Below are positions 55,089 through 61,486 of a stretch of DNA of 61,596 nucleotides, in pieces; the first letter of the stretch is position 1; the number at the start of each line of letters is the position of its first letter. Source of the DNA: a virus; IMG/VR virus record IMGVR_UViG_3300005366_000004, positions 1 through 61,596 of that record, one strand, 5' to 3'. The notes beneath the pieces were generated by a model. The model did not search any database. It saw only the letters and a list, made by a program, of their open reading frames with translations, and was not told the DNA's origin. The position numbers and the translations under genes were made by a program.

Positions 55089-55913
55089 TCACGCCACTAG
55101 TTTCAATATCCTAGACCGTCGCCAATCCTCCGCGTATTTCTGCAATGCCGGTTTCCGTGTCGCATAGTCTGCGCCGGAGCCGATCAGCACGGTGTTCAGT
55201 TCTTCCAGCTTGGCAAGTAGGTCAAGCTGGGCAGAATCAAGGCTGTCGCGGTCCAGCCCCTTAAACTCCCCCGCCAGCGCCCAATTAACCAGCTTTGCCT
55301 CGGCCATGTAATGGTGCGCCTGGCAGTCCTTGCCCTGCTTCTGGCGTGTGATCTGCAGGACTGCAGCCATTATCTTGTGCGATGCCGATGCCTCGTGCCG
55401 CAGCCTGCGCTGATCGTGGACTGAGTGAGTGCCGCGTATCAATAATTCGATCTGCTCATCGCACCAGACAGCAAAGTCTATATCTAGCCACTGAGCAAAT
55501 CGAACCGCAAGCTTGGGGTGTAGCCATGTTCCGCCGCCGTTCTCCTGAGAACCTTGTTTTGTCGAAACAAATCCAGTTTTCTTTGCTAGCGCGAGAAGTT
55601 TTGCCCTAGAGGCTGCTGATGCGCTATCTAAGTCATTGATTTTGTTCAATTCCTGCACAAAACCGGAATTGCCTATCCGCCTTGCCAGCGCAGCCATGTA
55701 TTGCACCGTGTCGCGCTGATTCAACCAATCGCTTGGCTCTTTAGAAAATCTCGCCGCAACAGTCGTTGCATTAAACCATCCATCGTCACGAAACGTGACA
55801 TCCATTCCATCGTATTGCGCAATAACTAAGTGACTCACTCGGGTTCCTTTCGTCAATAGCACGGCTTTGTTGCACTCCCGCAGCAATCGGAGTGTGGAAA
55901 TATTTTCGCACAT
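55089..55913 (-). CDS. KilA-N domain antirepressor-like protein
   Basis: 274 residues. KilA-N core: DDGWFNATTVAARFSKEPSDWLNQRDTVQYMAALARR and GGGTWLHPKLAVRFAQWLDIDFAVWCDEQIELLI. C-terminal part is helical (ASASHKIMAAVLQITRQKQ). KilA-N proteins of phages include antirepressors such as P22 Ant relatives. Its start lies 4 bases after an operator, so CI probably represses it. Since CI lacks an S24 domain, this could be the induction switch; inferred. Confidence 0.8.
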   Translation of the reverse strand: MCENISTLRLLRECNKAVLLTKGTRVSHLVIAQYDGMDVTFRDDGWFNATTVAARFSKEPSDWLNQRDTVQYMAALARRIGNSGFVQELNKINDLDSASAASRAKLLALAKKTGFVSTKQGSQENGGGTWLHPKLAVRFAQWLDIDFAVWCDEQIELLIRGTHSVHDQRRLRHEASASHKIMAAVLQITRQKQGKDCQAHHYMAEAKLVNWALAGEFKGLDRDSLDSAQLDLLAKLEELNTVLIGSGADYATRKPALQKYAEDWRRSRILKLVA

Positions 55914-55917
55914 TTCC

Positions 55918-55931
55918 TTTAGTTCGCTAAA
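55918..55931. promoter_or_regulatory. Operator TTTAG-TTCG-CTAAA upstream of the KilA-N gene
   Basis: Perfect TTTAG/CTAAA palindrome like those at PR. It lies immediately before the KilA-N ribosome site (AAAGGA) and start. Probable control of this gene by CI or Cro. Confidence 0.75.
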
Positions 55932-55938
55932 TTATTAC

Positions 55939-55967
55939 TTGCACTTATTAATTTAGGCTGCTAAAGT
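55939..55967 (+). promoter_or_regulatory. PL promoter
   Basis: TTGCAC (55939-55944), 17-base spacer, TAAAGT (55962-55967). The -10 overlaps the operator at 55952-55965. It drives the rightward early operon from 56026 onward. Confidence 0.75.
55952..55965. promoter_or_regulatory. Operator TTTAG-GCTG-CTAAA in PL
   Basis: Fourth perfect copy of the palindrome. Centre-to-centre distance to 55918-55931 is 34 bases, to the two at PR about 2.8 kb. Confidence 0.75.
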
Positions 55968-56025
55968 ACACACATCGACGCAGCACACAGAAACAAGTGC
56001 AGCGGATAACCAGGAGGGATGAGAG

Positions 56026-56298
56026 ATGGAAGCGAAACAGATTGAGATAGCCGGTTATGAGCAGGAAGGTCATTGTGAGCACTGTGGCCGCGCACTCAAG
56101 CATTGCATCCGCCTTGGTGATGGCCGAATCGTCGGCGCAACCTGCTTCGACAAGGTTCTTACGAAGCCGCGACTGTACTTTGGCAAGCCGTACCGTGTCG
56201 GCGCAGAAAACGTGATCCGGCGCGCAAAGATCGCAGAACTAGGCCGCCTTGCTCGCTATGGCATGACTGCACGTGACTTGGTTTTCGAGGCCGCATAA
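56026..56298 (+). CDS. 90-aa zinc-finger-like protein, first PL gene
   Basis: EGHCEHCGRALKHCIRLGDGRIVGATCFDKVLTKPRLYFGK: CxxC ... C spacing suggests one zinc finger; helical C-terminus. GGAGGGATGAGAG precedes the ATG. Unknown function. Confidence 0.65.
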   Translation: MEAKQIEIAGYEQEGHCEHCGRALKHCIRLGDGRIVGATCFDKVLTKPRLYFGKPYRVGAENVIRRAKIAELGRLARYGMTARDLVFEAA

Positions 56299-56307
56299 GG
56301 GTTGTCC

Positions 56308-56463
56308 ATGAGCAAAACAAGCAAATCGAAGGTAGTCGACCTCGGAAAAGAAAAGCAAAAGCGTCTCGTGCTTGATGCATTCGACAAGCTTGAGAACAAG
56401 GGCAAGCGAGAGCGCACCGAACAGAAAAAGTTGGTAGAGCGAGAAGCGCGCAAGCGGTTTTGA
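56308..56463 (+). CDS. 51-aa basic protein
   Basis: MSKTSKSKVVDLGKEKQKRL then VLDAFDKLENKGKRERTEQK and KLVEREARKRF. Lys/Arg-rich helix. Coding is supported by clean frame and position; no motif. Confidence 0.55.
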   Translation: MSKTSKSKVVDLGKEKQKRLVLDAFDKLENKGKRERTEQKKLVEREARKRF

Positions 56464-56482
56464 ATAACTGGAGGGATGAGAG

Positions 56483-56746
56483 ATGGAAAAACTATACGTG
56501 CACAGTCAGAACCGCAATCTGGTAGTAACGGCCACGAATAAGGTGGTAGCTGACACGTTAAGTGAAGACTTCACCGCAGAAGAGCAGCGTGAACACACAG
56601 AATGCATCGTCCGCGCCTGCAATAGCCGCGATGCCTTGGTTTCCGCACTGCGCAACCTATACGAAGCGATTGATAGCTGCACTGACTTGACGCCGGAGAT
56701 TCTGCAGCAGGCTAGCGCCGCACTATCCCTCGCTAAAGGTGAATGA
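56483..56746 (+). CDS. 87-aa hypothetical early protein
   Basis: NRNLVVTATNKVVADTLSEDFTAEEQREHTECIVRACNSRDALVSALRNLYEAIDSCTDLTPEILQQASAALSLAKG: shape of a phage protein repeated in many early operons. GGAGGGATGAGAG precedes it. Function unknown. Confidence 0.65.
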   Translation: MEKLYVHSQNRNLVVTATNKVVADTLSEDFTAEEQREHTECIVRACNSRDALVSALRNLYEAIDSCTDLTPEILQQASAALSLAKGE

Positions 56747-56747
56747 G

Positions 56748-57011
56748 ATGGAAGCAATCAACGCACTAGCCGCAGAACTGGGATGCTCACCGGCAGACCT
56801 GAAATGCTTAGCAGTAGGTGTCGCAGAGTCGATGAAGAAGGATGGCGCTGTTGATGCCTTCTTCAAGCATCCGGAAATGCAGGTTGCGTTATGCGAAGCA
56901 TATGTTGCTGCCCAGCTCAAGAAATTCGAGGCATTCGTGGTCACGTACATGAAGAACAAAGAGGCTCGTGAAGCTTTTCAGATCAGGGTTCTGCAACTTT
57001 TGGGGGAGTAA
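56748..57011 (+). CDS. 87-aa hypothetical early protein
   Basis: From ATG 56748, AAAGGTG 7 bases upstream. EAINALAAELGCSPADLKCLAVGVAESMKKDGAVDAFFKHPEMQVALCEAYVAAQLKKFEAFVVTYMKNKE: helical. Unknown. Confidence 0.6.
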   Translation: MEAINALAAELGCSPADLKCLAVGVAESMKKDGAVDAFFKHPEMQVALCEAYVAAQLKKFEAFVVTYMKNKEAREAFQIRVLQLLGE

Positions 57012-57013
57012 TC

Positions 57014-57358
57014 ATGGGCACACAACTATTCGCAAGACCGGCAGCACAACGTCAATGGCATGCAGAAGCAATGCGACAAGACGCAATCGACAGCGAGGCA
57101 AAAGAGGCAGCACGCCACATCAAGTCAACGCTGTCACTCAACGCACGCAACCTGTCTGCAGTAAGCGAGGCAATGCTGGATCAGATCGGGCAAGAGGAAA
57201 TGCAGATGATTCTCGAATGCTTGGAGCGCGGGAACGATGGATTGCTTGGGCTGGTGACGATCTTGAGCGCGGTGAAGGAAGCGGCGATTTACGAAGTGGC
57301 GGAATACCACGCAATCAAGGTTGTTGAGGAACATGGCACGGCTGTTTTGAACTACTGA
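57014..57358 (+). CDS. 114-aa hypothetical early protein
   Basis: QRQWHAEAMRQDAIDSEAKEAARHIKSTLSLNARNLSAVSEAMLDQIGQEEMQMILECLERGNDGLLGLVTILSAVKEAAIYEVAEYHAIKVVEE: helical. Last gene before the large RNA-like segment. Function unknown. Confidence 0.6.
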   Translation: MGTQLFARPAAQRQWHAEAMRQDAIDSEAKEAARHIKSTLSLNARNLSAVSEAMLDQIGQEEMQMILECLERGNDGLLGLVTILSAVKEAAIYEVAEYHAIKVVEEHGTAVLNY

Positions 57359-57360
57359 CT

Positions 57361-57895
57361 CTCCTCCCTGGTGCTGCCATGTGCAGCCGAGTGGTTCACG
57401 AAACGAACCGCAAAGACGCATGCGGATTAAAGATTCGATCAGTCCGCAGCCGCCTTTGAGCTCTCCTTATACGGTGCCAGAAGCGCGAAAGCGTAACCCG
57501 ATTCTGGCTAGCCCTCGCCTCGACAACGAGGGTCAACACAGAAGCGGCATCGAAGCATAGCAAGCGATGCTAGGGCCAAAGTATGCGGAGGATTCGCGAT
57601 TAATCCGCAAAGGATAACCCGACCGCTATCGAGCGGTGAGCCGGATTGCAACCATCTGGCGATGCTGTTTCTGTGTTGGTGGCGGAAGAAGTAGCGGTCA
57701 CATATGGGCTTAGAGCGAAGCCGTGCGCACGGAGCGTATCCCCCCGTATTCATCCCGCAGTCCGCCAGGATCGCAACCTAAAGCCAACACCTAAAGCCCC
57801 TCCGGGTAAGAGAGGGGCGACACGAAAGCGACCTGCTTAGGAGACGTGAGACATCTCCGAAGTACGTGCTGTGCGGGCAGGCCGCTTTCGTGTTG
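57361..57895 (+). ncRNA. Candidate large structured RNA in the PL operon
   Basis: About 535 bases with no supported ORF on either strand but with a chain of near-contiguous perfect helices: 57373-57387 (5 bp), 57391-57411 (7 bp, one G-U), 57421-57448 (8 bp), 57476-57508 (7 bp enclosing a CGC-GAAA-GCG tetraloop hairpin), 57512-57532 (6 bp). A 19-bp long-range helix 57534-57552/57660-57678 with only two G-U pairs closes a multiloop with hairpins at 57584-57609, 57622-57637 (ACCGCT-ATCG-AGCGGT) and 57641-57659. A second long-range helix 57680-57686/57761-57767 holds 57707-57722 and 57721-57732. Then 57796-57818 (7 bp) and an 11-bp helix 57820-57830/57883-57893 enclosing 57832-57836/57877-57881 and 57840-57858. 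No T-run follows, so it lies in the early transcript. It could be a GOLLD-, ROOL- or other large-RNA relative, or a new class; the family is not identified. Confidence 0.7.
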
Positions 57896-57907
57896 AGGGA
57901 GGATGAC

Positions 57908-58066
57908 ATGACACAACAGCAGCCGGAAGAAACAGAAAGCAAACGTCCAGTATGCGAGGAATGCGACAAAGAGATGTATCCATTTGCCGCAGATGTGAAT
58001 GGGCGAATGGTTGAGGGGTGGGGCTGTGATTACTGCGGATGGTCGTTTGATGACGAGGGGGAGTGA
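57908..58066 (+). CDS. 52-aa zinc-ribbon-like protein
   Basis: From ATG 57908 with GAGGGAGG upstream, directly after the RNA segment. RPVCEECDKEMYPFAADVNGRMVEGWGCDYCGWSFDD: two CxxC pairs, a small zinc ribbon. Ends acidic. Unknown function. Confidence 0.65.
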   Translation: MTQQQPEETESKRPVCEECDKEMYPFAADVNGRMVEGWGCDYCGWSFDDEGE

Positions 58067-58257
58067 TGAGCGCACAACAGCAGCCAATTAGCTACGAACG
58101 CATGCGGGAAATACTTGGGGCCAAGTTGGTGGTGCAGTACAGAGAGTCGAAGTTCCCGATGGTATGGTGCTCTCAGTGTGGCAAGGGATTCGGGCCGGGT
58201 AACAGTGGATTTTCACACTGTAAGCATCACCAACATTTGACGGTAGTGGAGGATTGA
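58066..58257 (+). CDS. 63-aa zinc-finger-like protein
   Basis: From ATG 58066 overlapping the previous stop (TGATG-type). KFPMVWCSQCGKGFGPGNSGFSHCKHHQHLTVVED: CxxC and HxxxC-like set. Unknown function. Confidence 0.6.
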   Translation: MSAQQQPISYERMREILGAKLVVQYRESKFPMVWCSQCGKGFGPGNSGFSHCKHHQHLTVVED

Positions 58258-58258
58258 G

Positions 58259-58351
58259 ATGTTCAAAACAAACGACTTTTTCGCCCGTCATGAGTACGTG
58301 ACGCTTGTCCTGATCGGTTTGCTGGTGTGTGTAGCTGGAGCGTTCAAATGA
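58259..58351 (+). CDS. 30-aa membrane peptide
   Basis: MFKTNDFFARHEYVTLVLIG then LLVCVAGAFK: short polar start and one membrane span. Overlaps the next gene by 4 bases. Lambda-like PL operons also carry tiny membrane proteins. Function unknown. Confidence 0.5.
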   Translation: MFKTNDFFARHEYVTLVLIGLLVCVAGAFK

Positions 58352-58509
58352 AACCACTTTACTCGAACGAATACACGAGAACGCATCTGATGAACCCTGA
58401 CAGACGATACGTTCCAGCATGCGCGACGAATATAGCAGAGACATTCCAGCGTATCCGTGCGAATCAGAATAAGGCAAGCAAGTCAGCCAAGGTTCGGCGG
58501 ATCAGATGA
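58348..58509 (+). CDS. 53-aa hypothetical protein
   Basis: From ATG 58348 (ATGA overlap). KPLYSNEYTRTHLMNPDRRYVPACATNIAETFQRIRANQNKASKSAKVRRIR: basic, helical C-terminus. Unknown. Confidence 0.55.
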   Translation: MKPLYSNEYTRTHLMNPDRRYVPACATNIAETFQRIRANQNKASKSAKVRRIR

Positions 58510-58580
58510 AGAAGACGCCGACATGCTGGGCAGGGAAGATTCGGCGGTTCTTGAGGTGGATAAGCAGGACGTGGAAGTAA
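58506..58580 (+). CDS. 24-codon basic Trp-rich ORF
   Basis: MKKTPTCWAGKIRRFLRWIS then RTWK: cationic and amphipathic. ATGA overlap with the 53-aa gene. Too short to be sure; it may be only the coupling leader for RecT. Confidence 0.35.
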   Translation: MKKTPTCWAGKIRRFLRWISRTWK

Positions 58581-58629
58581 CAGTATCAATAACCTAATGC
58601 GGGCAGAGTCTCCGCGAGAAAGGCAAGAA

Positions 58630-59397
58630 ATGAACGAAATAATCACACAATCGCGGGCAAGCTTCTCTCTCGCGCCTCAGGATCTTGACCAAGCACTCAG
58701 GTTCGCCGAAATGCTCTCCAAGTCAAGCATCGTCCCGAAGGACTTCCAGAACAATCCCGGCAATATCCTCGTTGCGGTTCAGTGGGGGATGGAACTCGGC
58801 CTTCAGCCAATGCAAGCAATGCAGAACATCGCCGTAATCAATGGCCGCCCTTCCCTTTGGGGCGATGCAGTTATCGGACTTGTTCGTTCTTCGTCGGTTT
58901 GCGAATACGTCATCGAAGAAAACCTTGAAGACAAGGCGATTTGCCGCGTAAAGCGTCGCGGCGAGGACGAGCAAGTTCGCATTTTCACCAAGGAGGATGC
59001 TCAGAAGGCCGGGCTTATTGGCAAGCAAGGTCCATGGACTCAGTACCCGAAACGAATGATGCAAATGAGGGCGCGATCATGGGCGTTACGCGATGTGTTC
59101 CCAGACGTGTTGCGCGGCATGCCGATTGCAGAAGAAGTCATGGACATTGAATCGCGGGACATAACTCCAATGCCGCAACGCCTGACAGGGGCGCAGGCAG
59201 CAGAGGCAGCGCGGCTATCCGCCCCGATTGACTCCGAAGAGCGAAGGCAACTGATCATCGAGCTTGAAAAAGTCATCCGCGAAAGCGGCCAAGGTGCCTA
59301 CGCAGAACGGTGGAAGGGATTGACGGCAGCTCAGCGCAAGATGGTCGGCAAGGAAGAGCACGAACGAATCTGGTCAATGGGAGATGCAAATGAGTGA
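58630..59397 (+). CDS. recT: RecT-family single-strand annealing protein
   Basis: 255 residues from ATG 58630 (AAAGG upstream). LSKSSIVPKDFQNNPGNILVAVQWGMELGLQPMQAMQNIAVINGRPSLWGDAVIGLVRSS is the RecT core, followed by WTQYPKRMMQMRARSWALRDVFPDVLRGMPIAEEV. Anneals homologous single strands, with the exonuclease next door, as a phage recombination pair. Confidence 0.92.
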   Translation: MNEIITQSRASFSLAPQDLDQALRFAEMLSKSSIVPKDFQNNPGNILVAVQWGMELGLQPMQAMQNIAVINGRPSLWGDAVIGLVRSSSVCEYVIEENLEDKAICRVKRRGEDEQVRIFTKEDAQKAGLIGKQGPWTQYPKRMMQMRARSWALRDVFPDVLRGMPIAEEVMDIESRDITPMPQRLTGAQAAEAARLSAPIDSEERRQLIIELEKVIRESGQGAYAERWKGLTAAQRKMVGKEEHERIWSMGDANE

Positions 59398-60013
59398 GCT
59401 TCAGCGAACTGAGGATTGGCATCTGGCCCGCGCAGGGAAGTTCACCGGCTCAAAGTTCTGCGACGTAATGGCCCGCAGCAAGAAGAATGGCGAGCCGCTG
59501 AAGGCGTACAACGATCTTGTTTGGCAGCTTGTCGTCGAGCGCATGACAGGACAGCCAGTGGAAGGGCCAGTCGGTCATGCTCTCAAGTGGGGAACAGAGG
59601 TTGAGCCGTACGCCCGCGAGGCATACGAGCTGGAAACCGGAAACATTGTGAGCGAAGCGGGCTTTGTGACTCACCCGAAGTTCGGATTTGCTGGAGCATC
59701 GCCTGACGGCTTGATTGGTGACGACGGCGGCTTGGAAATGAAATGCCCGAAGGATTCCCGTATTCACCTGGAGCGCTTTTCAGAAGGCATCCCAGAGGAA
59801 TACGTTCCTCAAGTGCAGGGCAACCTGTGGGTGACGAGTCGGAGGTGGTGGGACTTCGTTTCGTACGATCCGCGCATGCCCGAATCTCACCGGATTTATA
59901 TTCAGCGCATTGAGCGCGACGAAAGGTACATCGCGGAACTGGAGACGGCAATCTTGGCGGCGGAAGCGGTTGTACAGGCAAAACTCGAATACCTACTTAA
60001 AACGGCGGCTTAA
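59390..60013 (+). CDS. YqaJ-type (lambda Exo-like) exonuclease
   Basis: 207 residues from ATG 59390, overlapping recT. RTEDWHLARAGKFTGSKFCDVM at the N-terminus and GASPDGLIGDDGGLEMKCPKDSRIHLERF give Asp, Glu and Lys of the PD-(D/E)xK exonuclease site. 5'-3' resection that feeds RecT. Confidence 0.92.
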   Translation: MSELQRTEDWHLARAGKFTGSKFCDVMARSKKNGEPLKAYNDLVWQLVVERMTGQPVEGPVGHALKWGTEVEPYAREAYELETGNIVSEAGFVTHPKFGFAGASPDGLIGDDGGLEMKCPKDSRIHLERFSEGIPEEYVPQVQGNLWVTSRRWWDFVSYDPRMPESHRIYIQRIERDERYIAELETAILAAEAVVQAKLEYLLKTAA

Positions 60014-60015
60014 TC

Positions 60016-60324
60016 ATGGATTTCATCGCCATCCCCGCCGAAGTTTTGCAGTCTTCCGAGTATCAAGAACTAACGCTCGGCAACAAGCATCTTCTGATCG
60101 AGCTTTACGCGATGTTCGGGGACTGCGAGAGATTCACAATTGATTTGGAAAATCCAGTCTTGTACAAGCAGCCACAGAAGGCGCATATGGGTAGGAAAGT
60201 GATGGCACTGGTGAATTCTGGTCTCCTGAAAACGGTTGACCTTACAAAGAGTGGGAAATGTCATTACAAGCGAGTGTTCACCTTTAAGTATCCGGCAACG
60301 GAAGCATTTGAAAGGGCAGCATAA
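60016..60324 (+). CDS. 102-aa hypothetical protein
   Basis: FIAIPAEVLQSSEYQELTLGNKHLLIELYAMFGDCERFTIDL ... ALVNSGLLKTVDLTKSGKCHYKRVFTFKY: winged-helix-like. Between exonuclease and NinB; function unknown. Confidence 0.65.
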   Translation: MDFIAIPAEVLQSSEYQELTLGNKHLLIELYAMFGDCERFTIDLENPVLYKQPQKAHMGRKVMALVNSGLLKTVDLTKSGKCHYKRVFTFKYPATEAFERAA

Positions 60325-60326
60325 CC

Positions 60327-60731
60327 ATGAACAAGACGATTACATTGCGCGGCGAAAGCAATGCACAACAGCTTTGGAGTTTTCTCCGTGCGAATTGGCG
60401 CGCAATGGCCGACGCAGGCAAGCCGCTCGCAGTCAACATCACCGAAGCCAAGAGCAAGCGCAGCAGTCAGCAGAATAGATTTCACTTCGCCCGAATGGAA
60501 CACTTAAGCGAGAGTGCGTGGGTGAATGGCGCAACATTTTCAAAAGAAGCTTGGCACGAGTTCTTTGCCGACCGTTTTGCGGCAAAAACTGAAGTGCGCC
60601 TCCCAGATGGCGAGATAAAGCTAGTTCGTCAAAGTACTTCCGATATGAACGTGGAGGAATTCTCGGCATTCTGCACAAAAATCGATGTGTATTGCTCTCA
60701 GAGCCTTGGAATTGATCTAGGTGAAATATGA
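60327..60731 (+). CDS. ninB: NinB-family recombination protein
   Basis: 134 residues. ITLRGESNAQQLWSFLRANWRAMADAGKPLAVNITEAKSKRSSQQNRFHFARMEHLSE is the NinB core, ending KIDVYCSQSLGIDLGEI. NinB (lambda Orf) aids recombination by binding SSB and DNA ends. The C-terminus just before the HNH gene resembles the peptide encoded after that gene, so this 3' end may be the result of an insertion. Confidence 0.9.
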   Translation: MNKTITLRGESNAQQLWSFLRANWRAMADAGKPLAVNITEAKSKRSSQQNRFHFARMEHLSESAWVNGATFSKEAWHEFFADRFAAKTEVRLPDGEIKLVRQSTSDMNVEEFSAFCTKIDVYCSQSLGIDLGEI

Positions 60732-61393
60732 CAAAAAGTATCGCCGGTCAGCAGTTTGGTCGCCTCGTCGCATTAGAGCGGGTTGGCATGCAAAACAGAA
60801 AATCATTATGGAAATGTAAGTGTGATTGCGGCGGCATCAAGGTGGTCCGAAGCGATCACCTCTGCAGCGGGAAAATTGTCTCGTGCGGTTGCTATTTCAA
60901 GGAGGTAATGTCGAAGCGAATGACAACCCACGGGATGACAAATAGCCGCGTCTACAGAATATGGCATGACATGATCAATAGATGCCACTACGAGAAGTAC
61001 CCTGAGAGGCATCTGTACGGCGGTCGTGGGATCAAGGTATGCACTAGATGGAGAGATTCGTTCCAAGACTTTCTAGCTGATATGGGCGAGCCGGATGGAA
61101 AACAAAGTATTGACCGGATAGACGTGAATGGTGATTACGAGCCAGGAAACTGTAGATGGGCAGATGCGAGCACTCAGGCATTAAATAGGAGGCCGCCAAG
61201 GCACACCGCGTCATCGCGATTGATAACGAATAACGGTGCAACCAAATCGCTTTCCGAGTGGTCCCGGCAATGCGGCTTATCGAGAAAGACCATCGAAGGC
61301 AGGTTGCGGCGTAAATGGAACATTGAAGATGCGCTAACACTTCCGCCAAAGCCGCCAAAGTCGCCTCGTTATAAGAGGTCGCAGAATGATTAA
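60728..61393 (+). CDS. HNH-type homing endonuclease-like protein inserted after ninB
   Basis: 221 residues. GRLVALERVGMQNRKSLWKCKCDCGGIKVVRSDHLCSGKIVSCGCYFKEV is a Cys-rich N-terminal zinc domain; YGGRGIKVCTRWRDSFQDFLADMGEPDGKQSIDRIDVNGDYEPGNCRWADAS is the HNH-like core (DRID, Asn-Tyr, CRW) of a common family of mobile phage nucleases. The C-terminal part is an AP2/HTH-like DNA-binding helix set. The ATGA overlap with ninB and the duplicated ninB tail behind it mark it as a recent insertion. Confidence 0.85.
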   Translation: MTKSIAGQQFGRLVALERVGMQNRKSLWKCKCDCGGIKVVRSDHLCSGKIVSCGCYFKEVMSKRMTTHGMTNSRVYRIWHDMINRCHYEKYPERHLYGGRGIKVCTRWRDSFQDFLADMGEPDGKQSIDRIDVNGDYEPGNCRWADASTQALNRRPPRHTASSRLITNNGATKSLSEWSRQCGLSRKTIEGRLRRKWNIEDALTLPPKPPKSPRYKRSQND

Positions 61394-61445
61394 CTACGTG
61401 TACTGCTCGCAGGAACTCGGGCTGGATCTTGGCGAAGCAGCATGA
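61386..61445 (+). pseudogene. Orphan ninB 3' end after the HNH gene
   Basis: Encodes MINYVYCSQELGLDLGEAA. The stretch VYCSQELGLDLGE matches VYCSQSLGIDLGE at the end of NinB but with many silent differences, so it is not a recent copy of that sequence. Most likely it is the original ninB end, left behind when the nuclease gene arrived with its own version of the 3' end. Confidence 0.75.
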
Positions 61446-61486
61446 CTTGCACCGTGGAGCTTGAAAGCAAATTGGAGGGAGACGAG

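Noticed and set aside
57508-57840. ORFs across the RNA segment (minus 57508-57753, plus 57646-57840, minus 57791-58087)
   Set aside because: No ribosome sites, and they run through paired strands of perfect helices; amino-acid composition is Arg/Cys/Ser rich as in shadow frames.
57361-57895. Group I/II intron, RNase P or tmRNA as explanation for the RNA segment
   Set aside because: No reverse transcriptase or homing gene in it, no domain V-like hairpin, no recognisable RNase P or tmRNA core sequence. A covariance search is still needed.
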